Assembly: GCF_014595975.1 (NCBI RefSeq) | Contig: NZ_JABWGQ010000053.1 | Coordinates: forward strand, 1-64,000 | DNA: 64,000 bases | Direction: 5' to 3' | Source of the DNA: Sphingopyxis sp. LK2115 | GTDB lineage: Bacteria; Pseudomonadota; Alphaproteobacteria; Sphingomonadales; Sphingomonadaceae | Shown: in pieces, positions 36,118 through 44,449 of the stretch | Layout of the letters: every line of letters starts with the position of its first letter | How positions within the stretch are numbered: the first letter of the stretch is position 1 | Translations under genes and position numbers: made by a program | Notes under the pieces: model-generated | Database searches by the model: none | What the model was told of the DNA's origin: nothing | Seen by the model: the letters and a program-made list of their open reading frames with translations, nothing else

Positions 36118-36906
36118 ATGGAACAATCTCTCATCCCCGCGGGCAAGCTGTGGCTCGTCGGCGCCGGTCCCGGCGACCCCGACCTGCTGACGCTGCGCGC
36201 TGCGCGGCTGCTCGGATCCGCCGATCTCGTTGTCCATGATGGCCTTGTCGGCGAAGGCGTGCTCGCACTGATTCCGCCGCATATCGAACGGATCAGCGTC
36301 GCCAAGCAGCGCAGCCGCCACATGATGAGGCAGGATCTGATCAACGCACTGCTCGTGCGCGAGACGCGGGCCGGAAAGCAGGTCGTACGGCTGAAGGGCG
36401 GCGATCCGTTCATCTTCGGGCGCGGCGGCGAGGAACTCGACGCCGCGCGCGATGCCGGGATCGCGGTCGAGGTCGTCCCCGGCATCACCGCCGCCGCGGG
36501 CTGCGCCGCGCAGGCGGGGCTTCCCCTCACCCACCGCGAGGACGCAAGCGCCGTCAGCTTCGTCGCGGGCCAGTGCAAGGATCTGACCGATCAGGACTGG
36601 TCGGGACTGGCGGGACACGGCCGCACGCTCGTCATCTATATGGGCCTCGCGACGGCACCCGCCATCGCCGACAAGCTGATCGCCGACGGCGTTTCGCCCG
36701 GCCTTCCCGTCGCGGTGGTTGAACGCGGCACCGCGGCCGACGCGCGCGTGCTGCGCACCCTGCTCGCCGACCTCGGCGACCTTGTCGCGCGCGAGAAGGT
36801 GCAAAGCCCGGCGCTGATCATCGTCGGCAAGGTCGCGGCGCGCGCCGACGCGCTCGACTGCCTCGGCGCGCCGGGCGTCGCCGCTCAAATAAGGGACTTT
36901 ACATGA
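36118..36906 (+). CDS. cobA: Uroporphyrinogen-III C-methyltransferase
   Basis: Methylates uroporphyrinogen III twice to precorrin-2, here for the siroheme of sulfite reductase. The 262-residue product shows LWLVGAGPGDPDLLTLRAAR at the start, the SAM-binding RLKGGDPFIFGRGGEE (about 84-99), VVPGITAAAGCAA and GRTLVIYMG. No CysG dehydrogenase/chelatase half is fused, so that step must be elsewhere. Start may be 36106 or 36118. It overlaps the DUF2849 gene by 4 bp and heads the sulfite-reduction operon. Confidence 0.95.
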   Translation: MEQSLIPAGKLWLVGAGPGDPDLLTLRAARLLGSADLVVHDGLVGEGVLALIPPHIERISVAKQRSRHMMRQDLINALLVRETRAGKQVVRLKGGDPFIFGRGGEELDAARDAGIAVEVVPGITAAAGCAAQAGLPLTHREDASAVSFVAGQCKDLTDQDWSGLAGHGRTLVIYMGLATAPAIADKLIADGVSPGLPVAVVERGTAADARVLRTLLADLGDLVAREKVQSPALIIVGKVAARADALDCLGAPGVAAQIRDFT

Positions 36907-37199
36907 AACTGCTCACGGGCAACGACCTGAAAAGCGGCGCCGTCATCTGGTGGACGGGCGCCGACTGGTCGATCCATATCGAGGATGCCGTCGATGTCGA
37001 CGAACAGGGCGAGGCGATCCTCGCCGTCGAGGAAGCCGCACGCCGCGTCAACGCGCCCTATATCATCGCTGGCGAAATGACCCCCGACGGCCCGCGTCCC
37101 GCGCATATCAAGGATCGCATCCGCGCGCTTGGCCCGACCGTGCGCCCCGACCTGACGTTGAAACCCGCCGATCCGACGGCGGGCGACTGGGTGATCTGA
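36903..37199 (+). CDS. DUF2849 protein of the sulfite-reductase operon
   Basis: The 98-residue product (starts MKLLTGNDLKSGAVIWWTG) belongs to DUF2849, small proteins found between cobA and cysI in alphaproteobacteria. It is predicted to be soluble, with a beta-rich first half (AVIWWTGADWSIHIEDAV) and a helix VEEAARRVNAPYIIAGEM. It is coupled to cobA by ATGA and ends one base before cysI. Its conserved place suggests help in sulfite reductase assembly or electron supply; the biochemical role is not known. Confidence 0.9.
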   Translation: MKLLTGNDLKSGAVIWWTGADWSIHIEDAVDVDEQGEAILAVEEAARRVNAPYIIAGEMTPDGPRPAHIKDRIRALGPTVRPDLTLKPADPTAGDWVI

Positions 37200-37200
37200 C

Positions 37201-38832
37201 ATGTATCAATATGACGAATATGACCAGGCGATGGTCGAGGCGCGCGTCGCCGAGTTCAGCGACCAGGTGCGCCGTCGCCTCGCGGGCGAAATCACCGAGG
37301 ACCAGTTCAAGCCGTTGCGGCTGATGAACGGCCTCTATCTCCAGCTTCACGCCTATATGCTGCGCGTCGCGGTGCCCTATGGAACGCTCGACAGCCGGCA
37401 GATGCGGATGCTGGCGCATATCGCGCGCAAATATGACCGCGATTACGGCCATTTCACCACCCGCCAGAATATCCAGTATAACTGGATCAAGCTGGAGGAC
37501 GCGCCGGCGATCCTTGCCGACCTGGCGTCGGTCGAAATGCACGCGATCCAGACCAGCGGCAATTGCATCCGCAACATCAGTTCGGACCAGTGGGCCGGCG
37601 CCGCCGCCGACGAGATCACCGATCCGCGTCCCTGGGCCGAGCTGCTGCGCCAATGGTCAAGCTTTCACCCCGAATTCAGCTATCTGCCGCGCAAGTTCAA
37701 GATCGCGGTGATCGCCGCCGACGAGGATCGCGCCGCGATGCGGCTCCACGACATCGGCATCCAGATCGTCGAAAAGGACGGGCAGCATGGCGCCGCCTTC
37801 TATGTCGGAGGCGGCATGGGCCGCACCCCGATGATCGCGCCGCTGATCAAGGATTTCGTGCCGCTCGAAGACCTGCTCAGCTACACCGAGGCGTGCCTGC
37901 GCGTCTACAATCGCTATGGCCGCCGCGACAATATCTACAAGGCGCGGATCAAGATCCTGATCCACGAGCTGGGCGCCGACGAATATCGCCGCCAGGTCGA
38001 GGAAGAGTTCGTCCATGTGAAATCGCTCGGCATCGACCCCCCGAAGGCCGAGTTCGACCGCATCGCCGCGCAGTTCGCAATGCCGCCGCTCGACGCATCG
38101 GCGCCCGACGCGATCGACCGCAGCGACCCCGATTTCGCGCTGTGGGTCGACCGGCAAGTCGCCGCGCACAAGATGCCGGGTCACGCGATCGTCAATATCA
38201 GCCTGAAACCCGTTGGCGGCATCCCCGGCGATGCCAGCTCGGCGCAGATCGATCTGATGGCCGACCTCGCCGAACGCTACAGCCACGACGAACTGCGCGT
38301 CACGCACGCGCAGAATATCGTGTTGCCGCACGTCCGCAAGGCCGACCTCTACGCCATCTGGCAAAAGCTTGACGAAGCGGGGCTGGCGACGCCGAACCTT
38401 GACCTGATCAGCGACATCATCGCCTGCCCCGGCCTCGATTATTGCAGCCTCGCCAATGCGCGATCGATCCCGGTCGCGCAGAAGATCGCGACGCGCTTTG
38501 CCGACCTCGACCGCCAGAAGGAACTGGGCGAACTCAAGCTCAAGATTTCGGGCTGCATCAACGCGTGCGGGCACCACCATGCGGGCCACATCGGCATCCT
38601 GGGGGTCGACCGCAAGGGCACCGAAAATTACCAGCTGCTGCTCGGCGGATCGGGCGCCGAGGACGTATCGCTCGGCACGATCACCGGCCCCGGCTTCGAC
38701 GAGGACGGCATCGTCGATGCGATCGAGCGCGTCACCGACAAATATCTCGCCGAACGCGCCGAGGGCGAACGTTTCCTCGACACCTATCGCCGCGTCGGCA
38801 TGGCCCCGTTCAAGGAGGCGATCTATGGTTGA
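37201..38832 (+). CDS. cysI: Nitrite/sulfite reductase hemoprotein, CysI-type
   Basis: Reduces sulfite to sulfide with siroheme and a [4Fe-4S] cluster. The 543-residue product has the ferredoxin-like half domain near FTTRQNIQYNWIKLED, the substrate Arg/Lys region, and the cluster cysteines in ACPGLDYCSLA and ISGCINACGHHHAGHIG (C-x5-C and C-x3-C, about 410-460). Gene context with cysH and cobA favours sulfite over nitrite. It overlaps the DUF934 gene by 8 bp. No flavoprotein CysJ gene is near, so electrons probably come from ferredoxin. Confidence 0.95.
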   Translation: MYQYDEYDQAMVEARVAEFSDQVRRRLAGEITEDQFKPLRLMNGLYLQLHAYMLRVAVPYGTLDSRQMRMLAHIARKYDRDYGHFTTRQNIQYNWIKLEDAPAILADLASVEMHAIQTSGNCIRNISSDQWAGAAADEITDPRPWAELLRQWSSFHPEFSYLPRKFKIAVIAADEDRAAMRLHDIGIQIVEKDGQHGAAFYVGGGMGRTPMIAPLIKDFVPLEDLLSYTEACLRVYNRYGRRDNIYKARIKILIHELGADEYRRQVEEEFVHVKSLGIDPPKAEFDRIAAQFAMPPLDASAPDAIDRSDPDFALWVDRQVAAHKMPGHAIVNISLKPVGGIPGDASSAQIDLMADLAERYSHDELRVTHAQNIVLPHVRKADLYAIWQKLDEAGLATPNLDLISDIIACPGLDYCSLANARSIPVAQKIATRFADLDRQKELGELKLKISGCINACGHHHAGHIGILGVDRKGTENYQLLLGGSGAEDVSLGTITGPGFDEDGIVDAIERVTDKYLAERAEGERFLDTYRRVGMAPFKEAIYG

Positions 38833-39238
38833 GCATCTGCATAGCGACGGCGAGGAACCCTGCGTCACGCTCGACGCATTTCTTGAACAATCGAACGCGA
38901 CCGCCGTGCGGCTTGAACCCGACGAGGATGCACGCGCGCTGATCCCCTATCTCGACCGATTGAAGCTGATCGAGGTGGCCTTTCCGGCGTTTCGCGACGG
39001 CCGCGGCTATTCGTCGGCGCGCATATTGCGCGAGGCGGGGTTTACGGGCGAACTGCGCGCGCAGGGCGACGTGCTTGTCGATCAGATCGCCTATATGAAG
39101 CGCTGCGGCTTTGACAGCTTCGCACCCGAAAAGGCGCTCAATCCCGCCGACGTCGAAGCGGCGCTGACGCGCTGGCCCCAACATTATCAGACCGCCGCCG
39201 ACGGCGCGGTGCCGATATGGAAATTAAGGCATGGCTGA
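38825..39238 (+). CDS. DUF934 protein of the sulfite-reductase operon
   Basis: A 137-residue soluble protein. RLKLIEVAFPAFRDGRGYSS (about 51-70), ILREAGFTGELRAQGDVLVDQI and the KRCGFDSFA segment are hallmarks of DUF934, found beside cysI and cysH in proteobacteria. It overlaps cysI by 8 bp and cysH by 8 bp, so translation of all three is coupled. Function is unknown; it may help sulfite reductase maturation. Confidence 0.92.
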   Translation: MVEHLHSDGEEPCVTLDAFLEQSNATAVRLEPDEDARALIPYLDRLKLIEVAFPAFRDGRGYSSARILREAGFTGELRAQGDVLVDQIAYMKRCGFDSFAPEKALNPADVEAALTRWPQHYQTAADGAVPIWKLRHG

Positions 39239-40034
39239 CGTGAAACATTCGCTCCCCAAAGCCGACGAAGACCGCTCCCGCGACCGGATTGACGTCGCGC
39301 CGCGTTTTACGCAGGCCGATGTCATCCGCCTCAACAACCTGTTCCGTGGTCAGGACGCGGCGGAGGTCGTCGCGAGCGTGATCGGCGCCGGGCTGCTCGG
39401 TGAAACGGCGATCGTGTCGAGCTTTGGCGCCGAAAGCGCGGTGCTGCTCCACCTGGTTTCGCGCGTGGCACCCGACATGCCCGTCCTGTTCCTCGACACC
39501 GGCAAGCATTTCCCCGAAACTTTGGCCTATCGCGACGAGCTGGCCGCGAAGCTCAGGCTCAATGTCGTCAACCTGACCCCCGATGCCGACGAGCTGGCGA
39601 AAAAGGACGCGACCGAACTGCGCTGGTCCTACGACCCCGATGGATGCTGCGAAATCCGCAAGGTGAAGCCGCTCGAAAAGGCGCTGGCCGATTTCGATAC
39701 CTCGATCACCGGGCGCAAGGGGTTCCAGTCGGCGACGCGGCAGGGCCTGCCGCGCTTCGAGCTCGACGGCAATACCGGCCGCCTCAAGTTCAACCCGCTC
39801 GCCAACTGGACGCGCGAGATGCTCGACGATTATTTCGCGGCGCACGACCTGCCGCGGCACCCGCTGGAAGCAAAGGGCTACCCGTCGATCGGCTGCTCGC
39901 CCTGCACGTCGAAGGTCAAGCCGGGCGAAGACCCGCGGTCGGGCCGCTGGCGCGGCTGGGACAAGACCGAATGCGGCATCCACGAAGCGGTGACGCCATT
40001 GGACGACGATCCGGCGAACGATCCGGCGTTTTGA
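39231..40034 (+). CDS. cysH: Adenylyl-sulfate (APS/PAPS) reductase
   Basis: Reduces activated sulfate to sulfite. The 267-residue product has SSFGAESAVLLHLVS (P-loop-like), LDTGKHFPETLAYRDEL, the Cys pair in DPDGCCEIRKVKPL and the second pair in IGCSPCTSKV, plus the catalytic Cys in KTECGIH near the end. The CC and CxxC pairs indicate the [4Fe-4S] plant/bacterial APS-reducing type rather than the enteric PAPS type. Last gene of the operon; a family A palindrome follows. Confidence 0.95.
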   Translation: MADVKHSLPKADEDRSRDRIDVAPRFTQADVIRLNNLFRGQDAAEVVASVIGAGLLGETAIVSSFGAESAVLLHLVSRVAPDMPVLFLDTGKHFPETLAYRDELAAKLRLNVVNLTPDADELAKKDATELRWSYDPDGCCEIRKVKPLEKALADFDTSITGRKGFQSATRQGLPRFELDGNTGRLKFNPLANWTREMLDDYFAAHDLPRHPLEAKGYPSIGCSPCTSKVKPGEDPRSGRWRGWDKTECGIHEAVTPLDDDPANDPAF

Positions 40035-40057
40035 CCTGACGCATCGGAGAAAGTTTC

Positions 40058-40138
40058 GTCATTGCGAGCGAAGCGAAGCAATCCGAAACGCCTTACGTCA
40101 ATGCCGGATTGCCGCGTTGTTTCCTCCCTCGCAATGAC
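40058..40138. repeat. Intergenic palindromic repeat, family A
   Basis: GTCATTGCGAG (40058-40068) and CTCGCAATGAC (40128-40138) are perfect 11-nt inverted ends. The left arm continues CGAAGCGAAGCAATCC, shared with the copy at 15785-15840. It separates cysH and dnaB, which converge. Confidence 0.75.
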
Positions 40139-40156
40139 AAGGTTGCCGGGCAACCC

Positions 40157-41668
40157 TTACTCATAATCCTCATACGCCATGCTGTCGTCGGCCAGGTCGC
40201 TGAACTTGGTCGTCTTCGCCTCGAAGTGCAGGCGGACCTTGCCGGTCGACCCGTGGCGCGATTTGGCGACGATGACTTCGGCCAGACCGAAGACACGCTC
40301 CATCTCGGCCGCCCATTCCTCGTGCGCCGCGTGGATCTTCACATCGTCGCCCTCGATCGGGCGTTTCGGCTCGCGCGCCGCGACATAATAATCCTCGCGG
40401 AACACGAAAAGGACCATGTCGGCGTCCTGTTCGATCGAGCCCGATTCGCGCAGGTCGGAAAGCTGCGGGCGCTTGTCCTCGCGGCTTTCGACCTGGCGGC
40501 TGAGCTGCGACAGCGCCATCACCGGGACATTGAGTTCCTTCGCCAGCGTCTTTAAACCGCGCGAGATTTCGGAAATCTCCTGCACGCGATTATCGCCGCT
40601 CCGCGACGACCCCTGCAAGAGCTGAAGATAGTCGACGATGATAAAGCCGATGCCGTGGCGGCGCTGGAGCCGCCGCGCGCGTGTCCGCAGTCCGGCGATC
40701 GTCAGGCCGGGGGTGTCGTCGATATAGAGCGGAAGCGTCTGGAGCGTCTGCGCGGCACGCGAGAGCTGCTGAAACTGCTCCTTGCTGATCTTGCCCATGC
40801 GCAGCGCCTCGCCCGACACCCCCGACTGTTCGGCGAGCACGCGCGTCGCCAGCTGGTCGGCCGACATTTCGAGGCTGAAGAATGCGACCTTGGCGCCCAT
40901 ATTCTTTTCGGGCGGAATGCCGTCCTCCTCGTCGCGGCGCCAGCGTTCGGCGGCGTTATAGGCGATGTTGGTCGCGAGCGACGTCTTGCCCATGCCGGGA
41001 CGCCCGGCGAGGATCATCAGGTCGCTGTTGTGCATCCCGCCGATCTTGGCGTTGAGACTGGCGATTCCGGTGGTGATCCCCGACAGATGCCCTCCCGAAT
41101 TGAGTGCGCGTTCGGCCGCCTGCAGCGCGGTGAGGCTTGCCTGGCTGAAGCTTTTGACCGACCCCATTTCGGCCTCGCCCCCCGCAACGCGATAGAGTGC
41201 GGTTTCGGCCTCCTCGATCTGCGCCTGCGGGTCGACGCGCTCGCTGGTGTCGAGCGCGCTTTCGACCAGCGCGCGCCCGACCCCGGCCAGCTCGCGGAGC
41301 AGCGCCAGGTCGTAAATCTGCCTGGCAAAGTCGCGCGCGCCGATAAGCCCCGCGCCGCTGCCCGTCAGCTGCGCCAGATAACCGACGCCGCCGACCGCTT
41401 TCATCGCCTCATCAGCCTCGAAAAAGGGTTTGAGCGTTACCGGGGTCGCGATGCTGTTGCGCTCGATCAGCGCCATCGCCTGCTGAAAGATGCGGCCATG
41501 CAGCGGCTCGAAAAAATGCGCGGGCGCAAGCTGGACGGGCAGATCCTCGACGACTCGATTGTCGATCAGGACCGCGCCCAGAAACGCGGCCTCGGCCTCG
41601 ATATTGCGGGGCAATTGACGCTCGTCCCCGGCGGTTGCCGGGGTCGGGATAAGGGCTAATTCGGGCAT
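40157..41668 (-). CDS. dnaB: Replicative DNA helicase DnaB
   Basis: Hexameric 5'-3' helicase of the replication fork. The 503-residue product (start MPELALIPTP at 41668, with GAAGG five bases upstream) has the N-terminal DnaB domain (LPRNIEAEAAFLGAVLIDN, about 18-36), linker helix, and the RecA-like ATPase domain with LMILAGRPGMGKTSLATNIA (Walker A about 215), DYLQLLQG (Walker B) and LSDLRESGSIEQDADMVLF. A start at 41680 (MKVAMPEL) is the alternative. Divergent from the UPF0262 gene. Confidence 0.96.
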   Translation of the reverse strand: MPELALIPTPATAGDERQLPRNIEAEAAFLGAVLIDNRVVEDLPVQLAPAHFFEPLHGRIFQQAMALIERNSIATPVTLKPFFEADEAMKAVGGVGYLAQLTGSGAGLIGARDFARQIYDLALLRELAGVGRALVESALDTSERVDPQAQIEEAETALYRVAGGEAEMGSVKSFSQASLTALQAAERALNSGGHLSGITTGIASLNAKIGGMHNSDLMILAGRPGMGKTSLATNIAYNAAERWRRDEEDGIPPEKNMGAKVAFFSLEMSADQLATRVLAEQSGVSGEALRMGKISKEQFQQLSRAAQTLQTLPLYIDDTPGLTIAGLRTRARRLQRRHGIGFIIVDYLQLLQGSSRSGDNRVQEISEISRGLKTLAKELNVPVMALSQLSRQVESREDKRPQLSDLRESGSIEQDADMVLFVFREDYYVAAREPKRPIEGDDVKIHAAHEEWAAEMERVFGLAEVIVAKSRHGSTGKVRLHFEAKTTKFSDLADDSMAYEDYE

Positions 41669-41799
41669 GGCGACCTTCATGCGGCGGTCGCCCCGCAGGC
41701 GCAACCGCCGATGTCGGCAGGCATATCATAACTGTGGAATGCTGTGAATAAGTCGCCCCCCTTGCCCTTCGCTACAGCCCAAGTAGAAGCACGGTCAAC

Positions 41800-42297
41800 A
41801 TGTCCGACGCCGATCCCTCCAAGCAGCGCATCATTTCGGTCGAGCTTGACGAAAGTTCGATCGTCTGGCGCAATCCCGACGTCGAGCAGGAACGGCGCGT
41901 CGCGATCTTCGACCTCATCGAAGAAAACAAGTTCGTGCCGCAGCGCGGCCATCCCGACGGTTATGCCGGCCCTTACCGGTTGAAGCTGCGTGTCGAAGAC
42001 GGCCGCCTGATCTTTGAAATATCGCGCGAAGACGGTTCGCCGCTGGAAGCGATCATCCTCGGCCTCGGCCGGTTTCGCCGCCCGATCCGCGACTATTTCG
42101 CAATCTGTGATTCCTATTATCAGGCGATCAAGACCGCGACCGCGCAGCAGATCGAGACGGTCGATATGGCACGCCGCGCGCTCCACAACGAGGCGGCCGA
42201 GATGCTGATGGACCGGCTCGACGGGAAAATTGCGGTCGATTTCGACACCGCGCGGCGGCTGTTCACGCTGATCTGCGTGCTCCATATCAAAGGCTGA
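41800..42297 (+). CDS. UPF0262 family protein
   Basis: A 165-residue soluble protein of a family restricted to alphaproteobacteria. Recognised by [40 protein letters not shown] and [20 protein letters not shown]. Function unknown. It is two bases upstream of the GH25 gene and heads a run UPF0262-GH25-cdd-dcd. In many alphaproteobacteria this gene sits near hisD or cell-wall genes; that link is not seen here. Confidence 0.92.
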   Translation: MSDADPSKQRIISVELDESSIVWRNPDVEQERRVAIFDLIEENKFVPQRGHPDGYAGPYRLKLRVEDGRLIFEISREDGSPLEAIILGLGRFRRPIRDYFAICDSYYQAIKTATAQQIETVDMARRALHNEAAEMLMDRLDGKIAVDFDTARRLFTLICVLHIKG

Positions 42298-42299
42298 CG

Positions 42300-43055
42300 A
42301 TGAAGGCGGGGGCGATCGGAAGCGGACAGGGAGCAAGGCGCGTCAGCGACTGGCGCGGCGCGATCGCACGGTTGCTGCGGCGCGTGGGTGCCGCGGCGGT
42401 GCTGCTGCTGCTCGCTGCGGGTCTTGTGCTCTGGTGGGCGGCGCGCTGGACGCCCGACCGCGCCGTCTATCCTGTGCAGGGAGTCACGATCGACGGCGGC
42501 AATGGCGAGGTTCATTGGGGCTCGATCAAGGCCGCGGGGGCCGATTTCGCCTATATCGTCGCGACCGAAGGCGCCGTCGGGGTCGACGCGCATTTTGCGC
42601 GCAACCTGCCCGGCGCGCGCGACGCCGGAATACAGGTCGGCGCGATCCACCGTTACAGCCTCTGCCACCTTGCGACCGACCAGGCCGCCAATTTCATCCG
42701 CCACGTGCCGCGCCGCGCCGACATGCTGCCCGCGGTCGTCTGGCTCGACTATGACGACCGCTGCCCCGACCGGCCGACGCGCGCGCTGCTTCTGTCCGAA
42801 CTCGCGACCTTCCTCGCGCAGATCGAGGCGCATATGGGCAAGCAGAGCCTGATCGCGCCCGGCCCGGCGTTCGAGGCCGATTATCGTGTGACGCGCGGCA
42901 TCGCGCGCACGACCTGGCTGCGGCGCGATTTCTTTGAGCCCGGCTATGGGACACACCCCTGGGCGATGTGGCAGGCGAACGACTATGTCCGCCTGTCGGG
43001 CGCCGACGGCACCGTCGGCTGGAATGTGCTCGCCGCGCGAGGAGAGACAAGATGA
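42300..43055 (+). CDS. Membrane-anchored GH25-family lysozyme-like protein
   Basis: Predicted muramidase of glycoside hydrolase family 25. The 251-residue product has a cytoplasmic basic start, one transmembrane helix ([20 protein letters not shown], about 29-48) and a periplasmic domain with [29 protein letters not shown] and WAMWQANDY. The second acidic motif reads WLDYDD where GH25 enzymes usually have D-x-E, so the catalytic glutamate may be replaced by aspartate. The stop overlaps the cytidine deaminase start (ATGA). Confidence 0.83.
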   Translation: MKAGAIGSGQGARRVSDWRGAIARLLRRVGAAAVLLLLAAGLVLWWAARWTPDRAVYPVQGVTIDGGNGEVHWGSIKAAGADFAYIVATEGAVGVDAHFARNLPGARDAGIQVGAIHRYSLCHLATDQAANFIRHVPRRADMLPAVVWLDYDDRCPDRPTRALLLSELATFLAQIEAHMGKQSLIAPGPAFEADYRVTRGIARTTWLRRDFFEPGYGTHPWAMWQANDYVRLSGADGTVGWNVLAARGETR

Positions 43056-43507
43056 CCGACACGACGACCCGCGACGCGCTGATCGCCGCCGCGCGCGACG
43101 CCGCAAGCCGCGCCTATGCCCCCTATTCCGGCTTTCATGTCGGTGCGGCGCTGCTGCTCAAGAATGGCGACATCGTGACCGGCGCCAATGTCGAAAATGC
43201 GAGCTATGGCCTCACGCTCTGCGCCGAAACCGCCGCGGTGGCGAAAATCGCGAACGAAGGCTGGATCGGCGAGCTGACTGCGGTGGCCATCATCGGCGGC
43301 CGTCCCGATGGCGCTGTGCTGACCGGCAGCGATCCCGTCCACCCCTGCGGGCGCTGCCGCCAGATATTGAACGAGGCGGCCGAACGGTCGCGGGCCGACA
43401 TAATGGTGCATTGCGCGTCGGGGGATGGCCACGCGGTGAAAAGCTACAGGCTCAGCGAACTGCTTCCCGCGTCTTTCGGGCCAAAGGATCTGGGATTGAT
43501 CGGTTAG
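43052..43507 (+). CDS. cdd: Cytidine deaminase
   Basis: Deaminates cytidine and deoxycytidine in pyrimidine salvage. The 151-residue tetrameric-type enzyme has [37 protein letters not shown] (zinc Cys and catalytic Glu in C-A-E) and [12 protein letters not shown] (zinc cysteines). The length is that of the short homotetrameric class. It overlaps the GH25 gene by 4 bp. Confidence 0.95.
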   Translation: MTDTTTRDALIAAARDAASRAYAPYSGFHVGAALLLKNGDIVTGANVENASYGLTLCAETAAVAKIANEGWIGELTAVAIIGGRPDGAVLTGSDPVHPCGRCRQILNEAAERSRADIMVHCASGDGHAVKSYRLSELLPASFGPKDLGLIG

Positions 43508-43511
43508 GCGA

Positions 43512-43526
43512 CCCTGCCCGTGCGAA
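43512..43526. repeat. Short GC hairpin, family C intergenic repeat
   Basis: CCCGTGCGAAGACGGGGG lies just after the cytidine deaminase stop and matches the C-rich/GAAG/G-rich layout of 9762-9781 and 28247-28263. Confidence 0.4.
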
Positions 43527-43587
43527 GACGGGGGCACGCCATAAACATCGGCTTGCGCAAAATGCGCAGGCCTTACAAGAGACAGGC

Positions 43588-44142
43588 ATGGCCATACTCT
43601 CCGACCGCTGGATTCGCGAAGCCGCCCGCACGCAGGGCATGATCGAACCCTTTGTGGAGGCGCAGCGACGCGATGGCTGCATCAGCTATGGCCTTTCCTC
43701 CTATGGCTATGACGCGCGCGTCGCGCCCGAGTTCAAGATTTTCACCAATGTCGACAGCGCCGTCGTCGATCCCAAGGATTTCGCCGCGAACAGTTTTGTC
43801 GATCGCGAAACCGACGTCTGCATCATCCCGCCGAACAGCTTTGCCCTGGCGCGGACGGTGGAGTATTTCCGTATCCCGCGCGACGTTCTTGTCATCTGCC
43901 TTGGCAAATCGACCTATGCACGGTGCGGCATCATCGTGAATGTCACCCCGCTCGAACCGGGCTGGGAGGGGCATGTCACGCTGGAGTTTTCCAACACCAC
44001 CCCCCTGCCCGCCAAGATTTATGCCAATGAGGGGGCGTGCCAGTTCCTGTTCCTCAAGGGCAACGAACCGTGCGAGACGAGCTACGCCGACCGCGCGGGC
44101 AAATATATGGGACAGAAGGGCGTGACGCTGCCCAAGCTGTAA
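43588..44142 (+). CDS. dcd: dCTP deaminase
   Basis: Converts dCTP to dUTP for thymidylate synthesis. The 184-residue product is typical: [13 protein letters not shown] start, [40 protein letters not shown] (active site), [22 protein letters not shown] with the catalytic Glu and [20 protein letters not shown]. It is 80 bp after cdd and with it forms a pyrimidine-salvage pair. Confidence 0.97.
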   Translation: MAILSDRWIREAARTQGMIEPFVEAQRRDGCISYGLSSYGYDARVAPEFKIFTNVDSAVVDPKDFAANSFVDRETDVCIIPPNSFALARTVEYFRIPRDVLVICLGKSTYARCGIIVNVTPLEPGWEGHVTLEFSNTTPLPAKIYANEGACQFLFLKGNEPCETSYADRAGKYMGQKGVTLPKL

Positions 44143-44298
44143 CCGCGATCCGTGGCAATGGATGGCGGCTCCGGGACGGGAAGCGTAGGAAGCGCGATCA
44201 AACCCCGCGCCTTCGGACGAGGGGCAAGGAAGACCTTGCAGCTTGCTTGCCTGGTCCCCACCCCAAGCCAGCGTCAGCCAAAGCGTCCCCCGGACGGT

Positions 44299-44325
44299 TC
44301 AGGTCATGCCGGGGGCATGACCTGA
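44299..44325. repeat. Perfect 12-bp hairpin in a gene-free stretch (44143-44449)
   Basis: TCAGGTCATGCC and GGCATGACCTGA form a perfect stem around a GGG loop. No T-run follows, so a terminator role is uncertain. The surrounding 307 bp hold no convincing gene; the upstream part is GC-rich and low in coding character. Confidence 0.7.
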
Positions 44326-44421
44326 CGCGCCCGAAGGAAAGGGGCCTTATGCCGCTTCCGGTCGAAACCTGCCCTTCCCTCACCCCTTGGCACCGCCCCC
44401 CATCTGCGCTAGCGTGCCGAC

Positions 44422-44438
44422 TTGACGTTTACGTAAAG
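44422..44438. promoter_or_regulatory. Candidate operator with TTTACGTAAA palindrome
   Basis: TTGACGTTTACGTAAAG lies 11-27 bp before the reductase start and contains the perfect palindrome TTTACGTAAA (44428-44437). Sites of this look are recognised by MerR-type LiuR regulators of branched-chain and fatty acid breakdown. TTGACG could also be a -35 box. Confidence 0.4.
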
Positions 44439-44449
44439 AGAGAGGGTCG

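Noticed and set aside
41669-41799. DnaA-box-like TGTGAATAA near dnaB as an origin
   Set aside because: Only one or two weak matches and no AT-rich unwinding region.
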